A DNA stretch of 64,000 bases from Pseudomonas guariconensis (GTDB taxonomy: Bacteria > Pseudomonadota > Gammaproteobacteria > Pseudomonadales > Pseudomonadaceae). The notes below the pieces were generated by a model. That model made no database searches. It saw only the letters and a list, made by a program, of their open reading frames with translations, and was not told where the DNA came from. The stretch lies in assembly GCF_024127895.1 (NCBI RefSeq), contig NZ_JAMYBK010000001.1:372001-436000 (forward strand), read 5' to 3'. Shown here piece after piece: positions 9,701 to 16,594 of the stretch; position 1 is the stretch's first letter, and each line of letters begins with the position of its first letter. The position numbers and the translations under genes were made by a program.

Positions 9701-9813
9701 TCTACGGGCCGATGGCGGTGGCGATCATGGGGGGGCTGATCGTGGCCACGGTGCTGACCCTGTTGTTCCTGCCGGCGCTATATGCGGCGTGGTTCAGGGT
9801 GCGGAAGGGGTAG
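6748..9813 (+). CDS. RND efflux transporter permease (HAE1-like)
   Basis: A 1021-residue inner-membrane proton/drug antiporter with the two-fold repeated layout: TM1, a large periplasmic loop, a TM2-6 bundle, TM7, a second large loop and TM8-12. The TM4 proton relay is present as LVDDAIIAVE (Asp402, Asp403). In TM10 the AcrB lysine of the AKN motif aligns with Arg932 in MRNSVILVDQ, so the charge is kept but the residue differs. An AAGGAGT site at the end of the adaptor gene serves its ATG, so translation is probably linked. Length matches HAE1-type pumps; the closest relatives I recall are TriC-like proteins that also work with lipoprotein adaptors. Confidence 0.93.
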   Translation: MGFNLSAWALRNRQIVLFLMILLAAVGAMSYTKLGQSEDPPFTFKAMVIRTLWPGATAEEVSRQVTERIEKKLMETGEYERIVSFSRPGESQVTFMARDSLHSDAIPELWYQIRKKVADIRHTLPPEIQGPFFNDEFGTTFGNIYALTGNGFDYAVLKDYADRIQIQLQRVKDVGKVELVGLQDEKIWIELSNIKLATLGVPLQAVQQALQEQNAVSTAGFFETASERLQLRVSGRFDSVEQIRQFPIRVGDRTLRIGDVAEVHRGFNDPPAPRMRFMGEDAIGLAVSMKDGGDILVLGKALEAEFARLARNLPAGMELRKVSDQPAAVKAGVGEFVQVLVEALAIVLLVSFFSLGLRTGLVVALAIPLVLAMTFAAMHYFGIGLHKISLGALVLALGLLVDDAIIAVEMMAIKMEQGFDRLKAASYAWTSTAFPMLTGTLITAAGFLPIATAASSTGEYTRSIFQVVTIALLTSWVAAVVFVPYLGERLLPDLAKRHAARQGSGAHAPDPYATPFYQRVRRVVEWCVRRRKTVIVLTIAAFVGSILLFRFVPQQFFPASGRPELMIDLKLAEGASLSNTAEQVKRLEALLRQQQGIDNYVAYVGTGSPRFYLPLDQQLPAASFAQFVVLARSLEDRETLRSWLIATLDEQFPDLRSRVTRLENGPPVGYPVQFRVTGEHIEKVRALAREVAAKVRENPHLVNVHLDWEEPSKAVFLEIDQDRARALGVSTAHLSSFLQSSLTGTTVSQYREDNELIEILLRGTPQERSELGNLGSLAVPTDNGQSVALSQVATLAYGFEEGIIWHRNRLPTVTVRADIYGKEQPATLVQQILPTLQQVRDALPDGYLLEVGGTVEDAERGQKSVNAGMPLFIVVVLSLLMIQLRSFSRTVMVFLTAPLGLIGVTLFLLVFRQPFGFVAMLGTIALAGMIMRNSVILVDQIEQDIASGLERWQAIIEATVRRFRPIVLTALAAVLAMIPLSRSVFYGPMAVAIMGGLIVATVLTLLFLPALYAAWFRVRKG

Positions 9814-9819
9814 CTGCAA

Positions 9820-9867
9820 GCTGCAAGTAAGAGCGGATCGCGGCGCGGTCTCGCTCTTGCTTGCAGC
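9820..9867. terminator. Long hairpin between convergent RND and DUF4197 genes
   Basis: GCTGCAAG (9820-9827) pairs with CTTGCAGC (9860-9867), and AAGAGCG (9829-9835) with CGCTCTT (9852-9858), giving a roughly 15-bp stem with a GC-rich loop. It lies just after the pump stop codon and just before the stop of the opposing gene, so it could terminate both. There is no strong U-tract. Confidence 0.6.
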
Positions 9868-9877
9868 CGCGGCTGCG

Positions 9878-10567
9878 TCAGAGTGCTCCGAAGACCTTCT
9901 TGGCCAGGCTGGTCGCCGCCTCGGCCGGGTTCTGGCGAATGCTCTGCTCCTGCTTGGCGATCATCTCGAACAGGCCGTCCAAGGCCTTCTCGGTCACGTA
10001 GTTCTCGATGTTGGCGCTCTTGGCGTCGACCACGCCGAGGGCCACCGCTTGCCCGGCGAAGTTGTTGTATTGCTGGGCCAGGCCGACCTTGTCGGTGGCC
10101 TGCTTGACGATCGGCAGGAACTTGGCGCGAATCTCTTCGCGGCTGCTCTTGTTCAGGTACTGGGTGGCGGCGTCTTCACCGCCGCTGAGGATGCCCTTGG
10201 CATCGGTCACGGTCATCTTCTTCACCGCGTCGACGAGGATCGTCTGGGCCTGTGGCACGGCGGCCTCGGCGGCCTTGTTCATGCTGTCTTCCAGGGCCTG
10301 GACCTGCTCGCCCTTGCCGAACATCTTCATGGCCTTGGCAGCCTTGCCGAGGTTGCCCGGCAGCTCGATGCGCACGTCCGGGTTGTCGTTGAAGCCACCC
10401 GGCGTGCTCAGTTGCTTGACGGCGATCTGGGTGCCTTGGGTGAGGGCGTCCTTCAGGCCACCGGTGGCGTCCTTCTGGGTCAGGTCGCCGAGCGACAGGG
10501 CCAGGGCGCTGGCCGACAGCAGCAGGCCGGCGCACAGGGTGGTGAGGCGCAGGGAGGAGCGAATCAT
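9878..10567 (-). CDS. DUF4197 domain-containing exported protein
   Basis: A 229-residue protein with a cleavable signal peptide (MIRSSLRLTTLCAGLLLSAS, then ALALS), so periplasmic. The remainder matches the DUF4197 family as I know it: GDLTQKDATGGLKDALTQGT near the front, then TPGGFNDNPDVRIELPGNL, and a C-terminal Ala/Lys-rich helical part (VTEKALDGLFEMIAKQEQSI). The family has no established function. The ATG at 10567 has an AAGGAAA site and begins the signal peptide; an ATG eight codons earlier (10591) is less likely. It lies 33 nt downstream of the YbaY-like lipoprotein gene on the same strand. Confidence 0.8.
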   Translation of the reverse strand: MIRSSLRLTTLCAGLLLSASALALSLGDLTQKDATGGLKDALTQGTQIAVKQLSTPGGFNDNPDVRIELPGNLGKAAKAMKMFGKGEQVQALEDSMNKAAEAAVPQAQTILVDAVKKMTVTDAKGILSGGEDAATQYLNKSSREEIRAKFLPIVKQATDKVGLAQQYNNFAGQAVALGVVDAKSANIENYVTEKALDGLFEMIAKQEQSIRQNPAEAATSLAKKVFGAL

Positions 10568-10600
10568 GGGGATTTCCTTATGGTTGAACATGAACAGGGG

Positions 10601-10999
10601 TCAGCGCACCGGATCGACCTTGATCCGCACCGGCTGCGGGTCGCTGCCGTCGAGCTTGACGCCATGGTGCTCGGTATTGATGAACAGCAGCTTGCCGTCC
10701 AGCTCGATGCGTGCGCTGACCGCGTAGCGGTGGCCGGGCTTGACCTGGGCCGGGTCGTAGGTGAGGTGGAACGGCAGGGGGACATTGCCCTTGACCGGGC
10801 CGGCCTGGCTGGCCAGGGTCACCGCCGGGGCGTCCATCAGCGACACGTCCTGCAGGCTCACGCTCAAGGTCGCGCTCGGCGGCAGGGCCATGCGTTGCAG
10901 GTAGAAGACTTCGCCCTCCAGGCTGGCCTGGTTCGACGGGGTATGGCTGGAACAGGCTGCAAGCAGGGATGCGCAACACAGCATGAAGAGTTTTTTCAT
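10601..10999 (-). CDS. YbaY-family lipoprotein
   Basis: A 132-residue envelope lipoprotein starting MKKLFMLCCASLLAAC, with the lipobox cysteine at residue 16. The body shows the YbaY pattern of a beta-rich domain: GEVFYLQRMALPPSATLSVS, LQDVSLMDAPAVTLAS, then PLPFHLTYDPAQV and HRYAVSARIELDGKLLFIN. YbaY proteins have no settled function. Start at 10999 is chosen because it opens the signal sequence; the longer open frame to 11041 would add an unrelated charged leader. It sits between plsB (76 nt upstream, same strand) and the DUF4197 gene. Confidence 0.82.
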   Translation of the reverse strand: MKKLFMLCCASLLAACSSHTPSNQASLEGEVFYLQRMALPPSATLSVSLQDVSLMDAPAVTLASQAGPVKGNVPLPFHLTYDPAQVKPGHRYAVSARIELDGKLLFINTEHHGVKLDGSDPQPVRIKVDPVR

Positions 11000-11074
11000 G
11001 GAATCTCCGGTGTCCTTGGGGCCGGCTTTTGGCCAACCCAAGGACTTTAACGGATTTTCGCCCGGGGCGAAGCC

Positions 11075-13561
11075 TCAGCTGGCCACGGCTTCCAGGGTTT
11101 CCTCGCGGTGCAGCGCCACCTGGCGGATCGACAGGCGCAGTTCCGCCGACAGCACGCGCTTGGCCACGCCTTCGGCGAGTTCGCCGAGCTTGTCGTGGTA
11201 ACCCAGCTTGCCGTTGCCGTCCGGGCGCAGCACGCCCTGTTGGACGAGGGTCTGGATGAAGTGGCGGAACAGGGTCTTGTCGAAGAACTCGGGGGCATTC
11301 AGGCCATGCAGGATCGACAGGCGTTGGGCCATCATCACGCTCAGGTCTTCCAGCTCCTCGGCGGTCAGGCTGTGCTGGCCGCTGTTGAGCAACAGCGACG
11401 TGGCCATGTAGAAGCGCTGCAAGGTCTGGGTGATGGCACGGGCCAGCAGGGTCAGCAGGACGAACTGCCGGGAGCTGGGCGCCGGGCGCAGGTAGACGCC
11501 GTTCTCGAAGCGCAGCAGGCCTTGGCCGACCAGCGCCTCGAGCCATTGATCGATGACCTCGTCGAGCTGTTCCGGTGCCCAGCGCAGGAACAGTTCCGCC
11601 TGCAGGTAGGGATACAACGCCCGGACGTACTGGCCGACCAGTTCGCGGCTCATCCGCGAGCTGCTCTGGAAAAAGCTCGCCAGCAGGGCCGGCAGGGCGA
11701 AGATGTGCAGGACGTTGTTGCGGTAGTAGGTCATCAGCACCGCGTTGGCTTCGTCCAGGTAGAGGATGCGGCCCAGGGCATCGGTCTGTTCGGCCAGCAG
11801 GTCCATGCGCCGCACGTGCTCGATCAACGCCTTGCCGTCGCCTTCGGGCAGGGTGGTGTGGGGCGAGTAGGGCACCTGGCGCAGCAAGGCCAGGTACAGG
11901 TCCAGGACCCGGGTCAAAGCCCGCTCGTCCAGGGCCAGGCGGCTGGTGGAGAGCAGCGCCAGGGCCACCAGGTTGACCGGGTTGATCGCCGCCGCCTCGT
12001 TCAGGTGCCGGGCCACGGTCTCGCCCAGGCGCGTGGTGGTCTCGTTGAGCCAGGCCGGACGGAACTGCGGGGCCAGCACCTGCTCACGCCAGCCGGGTTG
12101 CTGCTGGTCGAGAAAGCCCGCCAGGCGGATCGGCTCGCCGAAGTTGACGTAGACCTGGCCGAAGCGCTGCTTCAGCGCACCGATGACCTTGAAGATGTCG
12201 AAGATCGACTCTTTCTTCTTGCTCGCACCGCGCAGTTCTCCCAGGTAGGTGCGGCCCTCCAGCACTCGCTCGTAGCCGATGTACACCGGTACGAAGACGA
12301 TCGGTGTACGTGACGAGCGCAGGAAGCTGCGCAGGGTGATCGCCAGCATGCCGGTGCGTGGCTGCAGCATGCGCCCGGTGCGCGAGCGCCCGCCCTCGAC
12401 GAAGTACTCCACCGGGAAGCCCTTGGTGAACAGGGTATGCAGGTATTCGTTGAACACCGCCGTGTACAGTGGGTTGCCCTTGAAGGTGCGGCGCATGAAG
12501 AAGGCCCCGCCACGGCGCAGCAGGCCACCGATCACCGGCATGTTGAGGTTGATGCCGGCGGCGATGTGCGGTGGCGTCAGGCCGTTGCGAAACAGCAGGT
12601 AGGACAGCAGCAGGTAGTCGATGTGGCTGCGGTGGCAGGGCACGTAGATCACCTCGTGGCCCGGCGCGATGCCCTGTACCTGCTCGATGTGGTTGACCTT
12701 GATGCCGTCGTAGATCTTGTTCCAGAACCAGCTGAGCACCACTTCGAGGAAGCGGATCGCGGTGTAGGTGTAGTCGGAGGCGATCTCGTTGCCATAGCGC
12801 AGCGCCTGGGCTTCGGCCTTGGCGTAGGGGATCTGCGCCCGTTCGGCCTCGTCGGCGATGGCCTGGCGTACCAGTGGGTCGTGCACCAGGCCCTTGACCA
12901 GGTTGCGCCGGTGGGAGATGTCCGGGCCGATCACCGCGGTCTTGAGGTTGCGAAAGTGTACCCGCAGCAGGCGCTGGGCCATGCGCACGGTGCGCTCATG
13001 GCCCTTGTTGTGCTGCACTAGTTCGCGCAGGTGGATCGGTGCGGAGAACTGCACTCGGGTCTTGCGCCCCAGGATCAGCACGGTCAGCAGGCGGCGCAGG
13101 CGCCCGGTCACCGCCCAGCTGTCGGCGAACAGCAGCTTCCACGGGCTCGACTCGCTGGCCGGCGACTGGCCCCAGAACACGCTGACCGGGATGACCTGCG
13201 CGTCTTCCTCGGCGTGCTGGCTCACCGCGGCGACCAGGCGTTCGAGAGTCGGTGGCGCACCGCGTTTGTCGTGGCGGCCCAGCCAGTCAGGGTCGGGCGT
13301 CAGGTAGAAGAAGCCTGCCGGCTCCTGCAGCGAGCCCACGGCGACGGGCAGGACCGGGCGTGGCAGCCCCGCCTTGGTGCATTCGCGGTCCAGCACGGCC
13401 AGGTCAGTGAGCGACGGCGAGGGCAGGGCGTAGAACACCGGGCGACCACGGTCGAGCTGCAGGGTCAGGGAGGACTGGTTGATGGTCTCGGAGCGCACCC
13501 ACAGGTACAACAGGCGACGCAAGGCGCCGAAGATCAGGCGGCGCAGGGGGGAACGGGTCAT
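11075..13561 (-). CDS. plsB: Glycerol-3-phosphate 1-O-acyltransferase
   Basis: PlsB makes lysophosphatidic acid from glycerol 3-phosphate and acyl-ACP or acyl-CoA, the first step of phospholipid synthesis, at the inner membrane. The 828-residue protein has the acyltransferase motifs in order: [14 protein letters not shown] (block I, HX4D; about residues 305-318), [15 protein letters not shown] (block II), [17 protein letters not shown] (block III) and a block [16 protein letters not shown]. Length equals that of other pseudomonads when the start [20 protein letters not shown] at 13561 is used; 29 extra upstream codons are open but unlikely to be used. Confidence 0.96.
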   Translation of the reverse strand: MTRSPLRRLIFGALRRLLYLWVRSETINQSSLTLQLDRGRPVFYALPSPSLTDLAVLDRECTKAGLPRPVLPVAVGSLQEPAGFFYLTPDPDWLGRHDKRGAPPTLERLVAAVSQHAEEDAQVIPVSVFWGQSPASESSPWKLLFADSWAVTGRLRRLLTVLILGRKTRVQFSAPIHLRELVQHNKGHERTVRMAQRLLRVHFRNLKTAVIGPDISHRRNLVKGLVHDPLVRQAIADEAERAQIPYAKAEAQALRYGNEIASDYTYTAIRFLEVVLSWFWNKIYDGIKVNHIEQVQGIAPGHEVIYVPCHRSHIDYLLLSYLLFRNGLTPPHIAAGINLNMPVIGGLLRRGGAFFMRRTFKGNPLYTAVFNEYLHTLFTKGFPVEYFVEGGRSRTGRMLQPRTGMLAITLRSFLRSSRTPIVFVPVYIGYERVLEGRTYLGELRGASKKKESIFDIFKVIGALKQRFGQVYVNFGEPIRLAGFLDQQQPGWREQVLAPQFRPAWLNETTTRLGETVARHLNEAAAINPVNLVALALLSTSRLALDERALTRVLDLYLALLRQVPYSPHTTLPEGDGKALIEHVRRMDLLAEQTDALGRILYLDEANAVLMTYYRNNVLHIFALPALLASFFQSSSRMSRELVGQYVRALYPYLQAELFLRWAPEQLDEVIDQWLEALVGQGLLRFENGVYLRPAPSSRQFVLLTLLARAITQTLQRFYMATSLLLNSGQHSLTAEELEDLSVMMAQRLSILHGLNAPEFFDKTLFRHFIQTLVQQGVLRPDGNGKLGYHDKLGELAEGVAKRVLSAELRLSIRQVALHREETLEAVAS

Positions 13562-13686
13562 GGGGTGTGTGCCCTGGATGAGATTTTTCGGGTGATATTC
13601 CAGCCAGTTAGTCTGCCGTATCCGCGCAAGTTCGGCAAAATCCGCCAATTAGCGCCCCAGTCATGAAATTTTTTTGTTCCCTGTCA

Positions 13687-13692
13687 TATACT
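13687..13692 (+). promoter_or_regulatory. Putative -10 element of the cold-shock gene
   Basis: TATACT preceded by an AT-rich stretch (TTTTTTTGTTCCCTGTCA). It implies a leader of about 95 nt before the ATG at 13795, as expected for csp genes. The -35 is not clear. Confidence 0.5.
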
Positions 13693-13698
13693 CGGTCC

Positions 13699-13727
13699 GC
13701 AGCTTGCAGGATATTTCGGCAAGCTGC
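13699..13727 (+). promoter_or_regulatory. Hairpin at the 5' end of the csp leader
   Basis: GCAGCTTGC (13699-13707) and GCAAGCTGC (13719-13727) form a perfect 9-bp stem with an 11-nt AT-rich loop. It starts within about 10 nt of the putative -10, so it would sit at the very 5' end of the mRNA. Confidence 0.6.
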
Positions 13728-13794
13728 GTCGGCATGGGGTGATGACCCTGTGCCTGCACGGCGATCTTCAAAATAAAAATCCGGAGTAGTTCAG

Positions 13795-14004
13795 ATGTCG
13801 TCTCGTGAGACTGGGAATGTGAAGTGGTTCAACGATGCCAAAGGCTATGGCTTCATTCAGCGCGAAGGTGGTGCGGATGTGTTCGTCCACTATCGGGCGA
13901 TCCGCGGTGAGGGGCATCGGACCCTGGTCGAAGGACAGCGGGTGGAATACGCCCTGGTGCAGGGCCAGAAAGGCCTGCAAGCCGAGGACGTAGTCGGCCT
14001 CTGA
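13795..14004 (+). CDS. Cold-shock domain protein (CspA family)
   Basis: A 69-residue single-stranded nucleic acid binding protein that acts as an RNA chaperone. RNP1 (KGYGFIQ, about residues 18-24) and RNP2 (DVFVHY, about residues 31-36) are intact, and the opening [14 protein letters not shown] is diagnostic. Length is the family norm. An ATCCGGAGTAG ribosome binding site precedes the ATG. A roughly 100-nt leader with a strong 5' hairpin suggests post-transcriptional control. Pseudomonads carry several csp paralogues, so I give no specific symbol. Confidence 0.95.
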   Translation: MSSRETGNVKWFNDAKGYGFIQREGGADVFVHYRAIRGEGHRTLVEGQRVEYALVQGQKGLQAEDVVGL

Positions 14005-14038
14005 GGCGCGCTCCGGGCTGCAAGCCACAAGCTTCAAA

Positions 14039-14064
14039 CTGCAAGTTGACCGTGTGACTTGCAG
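14039..14064. terminator. GCTGCAAG-family hairpin between convergent genes
   Basis: CTGCAAGT (14039-14046) pairs with ACTTGCAG (14057-14064). It sits in a 97-bp gap between the csp gene and the opposing 125-residue gene, with further AAGCTTCAA and CTTGCAGCTTGAGCTTGCAG motifs on both sides. Confidence 0.5.
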
Positions 14065-14101
14065 CTTGATGCGATCTGTCTTGCAGCTTGAGCTTGCAGC
14101 T

Positions 14102-14479
14102 TCAACCCGTGCGCCAGGTGATTTCCTGTTCACCGTCGGCGCTGATGCGGATCCAGCGATCGGCATCTTCTTCCCCATCTTCCTCGACCCAACTGCCCGG
14201 CGCGCAGCGCACTTCGACGCCCAGTGCGGCATAGGCGGCGCGCGCGCAGGCGATGTCGTCGTCCCATGGGGTCTGGTCGCTTTCCAGGAACAGGCTGTTC
14301 CATTTCCCTACAGCCTTGGGTACCCAGGTGACTGGAATGTTACCGGCCGTGCACTTCCAGGTCTGGCCTTTCTGCTGCCACTCGCTGCAAGGGCCCAGTG
14401 CCTGGCCGAGCCACGCGGCGATCTGCTTGTGGTCGACGTCGGTGTCCTTCAGGTAGATCTCGATATCGGGTTGGCGCAT
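14102..14479 (-). CDS. Conserved protein of unknown function, 125 residues
   Basis: I recognise this as conserved next to rlmA in P. putida relatives but know no function or domain name. The protein is acidic, cytoplasmic-looking (no signal or membrane segment) and has nine tryptophans and four cysteines (residues 31, 43, 78, 92). It opens MRQPDIEIYLKDTDVDHKQI. The middle reads TWVPKAVGKWNSLFLES and the acidic C-terminal part EEDGEEDADRWIRISADG. Its start lies 18 nt after the rlmA stop on the same strand, so it is probably the last gene of dapE-rlmA-orf. Codon use and homogeneous GC support a real gene. Confidence 0.78.
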   Translation of the reverse strand: MRQPDIEIYLKDTDVDHKQIAAWLGQALGPCSEWQQKGQTWKCTAGNIPVTWVPKAVGKWNSLFLESDQTPWDDDIACARAAYAALGVEVRCAPGSWVEEDGEEDADRWIRISADGEQEITWRTG

Positions 14480-14497
14480 AAAGGGCTCCGGGTGTGC

Positions 14498-15310
14498 TCA
14501 GTCTTGGCGCACGAAATAGTCATAGCGCATGGATACGGTGACCTCGAACGGCTCGGGTTGGTCGATCACCCGCGCCCGTTTCTGGGCACTGGCTCGCCAG
14601 CCGTGCGGGGTCATGGCCAACAGGTCGGCACGGGCCTTGGGCGCCGCCAGGGCCAGCGTGAACTCCAGCACCTCGCCATGGGCGTGGGCCATGCCCTCGG
14701 GCACCAGGGCCAGGTGCTTGTCGTCGGCGTAGGGCCGCACTTCATCGTAGAGCACCTGGCGCAGTTCCATCAGGTGACCGCTGGTCGGGCCGACCCGCAG
14801 CAGGCCGCCGCCGGGGCTGAGCAGACGCTTGGCTTCCTGCCAGTCCAACGGGCTGAACACGCTGGCGATGAAGTCGCAGCTGGCATCGACCAGGGGGACC
14901 CGGGCCATGCTCGCCACCAGCCAGGTCACCGCCGGGGCGCGGCGACAGGCGCGCTTGACCGCCTCCCGGGAGATGTCCAGGGCATAGCCGTCGCTGCCGG
15001 GCAGGGCCTGGGCGATCTGCGCTGTGTAGTAGCCTTCGCCGCAGCCGATGTCCAGCCAACTGCCGGGCTGGCGCTCGGCGGCCAGTTCGGCCAGGCGGCG
15101 TGCCACCGGTGCGTAGTGGCCGGCGTCGAGAAAGTCCCGGCGCGCCTCGACCATGGCCTGGTTGTCGCCTGGGTCGCGGCTGTTCTTGTGCTGTACCGGC
15201 AGCAGGTTCAGGTAGCCCTGGCGGGCCCGGTCGAAGCGGTGCCCGGCCGGACACAGCACACCGTTGTCGAGCCGGGTCAGGGCGGCCTGGCAGAGAGGGC
15301 AGGCGAGCAT
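14498..15310 (-). CDS. rlmA: 23S rRNA (guanine-N1)-methyltransferase RlmA-type
   Basis: The 270-residue enzyme transfers a methyl group from S-adenosylmethionine to N1 of a hairpin-35 guanine (G745 in E. coli) of 23S rRNA. An N-terminal zinc finger is visible (CPLC...LCPAGHRFDRARQGYLNLL), the family hallmark, followed by a Rossmann methyltransferase domain with the SAM motif LDIGCGEGYYTAQIA at about residues 85-99. Length fits the family. It overlaps dapE by the sequence TGATG (15308-15312), so the pair is translationally coupled. Confidence 0.92.
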   Translation of the reverse strand: MLACPLCQAALTRLDNGVLCPAGHRFDRARQGYLNLLPVQHKNSRDPGDNQAMVEARRDFLDAGHYAPVARRLAELAAERQPGSWLDIGCGEGYYTAQIAQALPGSDGYALDISREAVKRACRRAPAVTWLVASMARVPLVDASCDFIASVFSPLDWQEAKRLLSPGGGLLRVGPTSGHLMELRQVLYDEVRPYADDKHLALVPEGMAHAHGEVLEFTLALAAPKARADLLAMTPHGWRASAQKRARVIDQPEPFEVTVSMRYDYFVRQD

Positions 15311-16461
15311 CAGGCGAGCAACCGTACCAGGGTCTGGTAGTAGATCTCGGTCAGCAGCTCGAGGTCGCTGGCCAGGATGCGCTCGTTGACCTGGTGGATG
15401 GTGGCGTTGACCGGGCCGAGCTCCACCACCTGGGTACCCAGGGTGGCGATGAAGCGGCCATCGGAGGTGCCGCCGCTGGTGGACGGCTGGGTCTGGCGAC
15501 CGGTGACCGCCGTGATGCTCGACGACACCGCATCGAGCAGTTCACCCGGCTCGGTGAGGAACGGCAGGCCCGACAGCGCCCAGTCGATCGACCAGTCGAG
15601 CTGGTGCTTGTCGAGGATCGCCGCGACCCGTTGCTGCAGGCCTTCGACCGTCGACTCGGTGGAGAAACGGAAGTTGAACAGCGCGGTCAGTTCGCCCGGC
15701 ACCACGTTGGTCGCACCGGTTCCCGAATTGAGGTTGGAGATCTGGAAGCTGGTCGGCGGGAAGAAGGCGTTGCCCTCGTCCCAGTGCTCGGCGGCCAATT
15801 CCGCCAGGGCCGGCGCGGCCAGGTGGATCGGGTTGCGCGCCAGGTGCGGGTAGGCCACGTGGCCCTGCTTGCCGCGTACGGTCAGCTTGGCGCCGAGCGA
15901 GCCGCGGCGGCCGTTCTTGACCACGTCGCCGAGCAGGCTGGTGCTCGACGGTTCGCCGACGATGCACCAGTCCAGGCGCTCGTTGCGCGCGGCCAGGCGC
16001 TCGACCACGGCCTTGGTGCCGTGGTGGGCCGGGCCTTCCTCGTCGCTGGTGATCAGGAAGGCGACCTTGCCACGGTGGTTGGGGTAGTCGCGCACGAAGC
16101 GCTCGCTGGCCACCACCATGGACGCCAGGCTGCCCTTCATGTCGGCGGCGCCACGGCCGCAGAGCATGCCTTCGGCGTCGATCAAGGCGTCGAACGGCTC
16201 ATGCTGCCAGGCCTGCACGGGGCCGGTGGGAACCACGTCGGTGTGGCCGGCGAAGCACAGCACCGGACCGTCCTGGGTGCCATGGGTGGCCCAGAAGTTG
16301 TCGACCTCCTCGATACGCATCGGCTCGAGCTGGAAGCCGACGGCCTCCAGGCGCTGCATCATCTGGGCCTGGCAGTCGGCGTCGACGGGGGTGACCGAGG
16401 GGCGACGGATCAGGTCGCAGGCCAGTTGAAGGGTGGGCGAGAGCTCGGCTGGGGCCGTCAT
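15310..16461 (-). CDS. dapE: Succinyl-diaminopimelate desuccinylase
   Basis: This 383-residue M20-family zinc enzyme hydrolyses N-succinyl-LL-diaminopimelate to LL-diaminopimelate and succinate for lysine and peptidoglycan synthesis. Metal ligands and catalytic residues are visible in [38 protein letters not shown] and the C-terminal [24 protein letters not shown] is also typical. The ATG at 16461 gives [20 protein letters not shown] and the usual length; an in-frame start six codons earlier is less likely. Lies between ndvB and rlmA on the same strand, an order I also recall for P. aeruginosa (dapE beside ndvB). Confidence 0.97.
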   Translation of the reverse strand: MTAPAELSPTLQLACDLIRRPSVTPVDADCQAQMMQRLEAVGFQLEPMRIEEVDNFWATHGTQDGPVLCFAGHTDVVPTGPVQAWQHEPFDALIDAEGMLCGRGAADMKGSLASMVVASERFVRDYPNHRGKVAFLITSDEEGPAHHGTKAVVERLAARNERLDWCIVGEPSSTSLLGDVVKNGRRGSLGAKLTVRGKQGHVAYPHLARNPIHLAAPALAELAAEHWDEGNAFFPPTSFQISNLNSGTGATNVVPGELTALFNFRFSTESTVEGLQQRVAAILDKHQLDWSIDWALSGLPFLTEPGELLDAVSSSITAVTGRQTQPSTSGGTSDGRFIATLGTQVVELGPVNATIHQVNERILASDLELLTEIYYQTLVRLLA

Positions 16462-16540
16462 GAAGGACTCCGGGGGCAAGGCAGGGCGGGAAACAGGGGC
16501 GTTATCTTATATCAAACGGTGCCGGCGGGCACGGGACATT

Positions 16541-16590
16541 GGGCTGCAGCCCATCGCCGGCAAGCCGGCGATGGGGCGCGAAGCGGCCCC
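16541..16590. repeat. REP element with 12-bp palindrome
   Basis: Holds GGGCTGCAGCCC, then CCCATCGCCGGC (16550-16561) and GCCGGCGATGGG (16564-16575), a perfect 12-bp inverted repeat, followed by GAAGCGGCCCC. It lies between the ndvB stop and dapE start and belongs to the same family as the REPs at 1760 and 50229. It may also attenuate read-through from ndvB. Confidence 0.75.
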
Positions 16591-16594
16591 GGTA

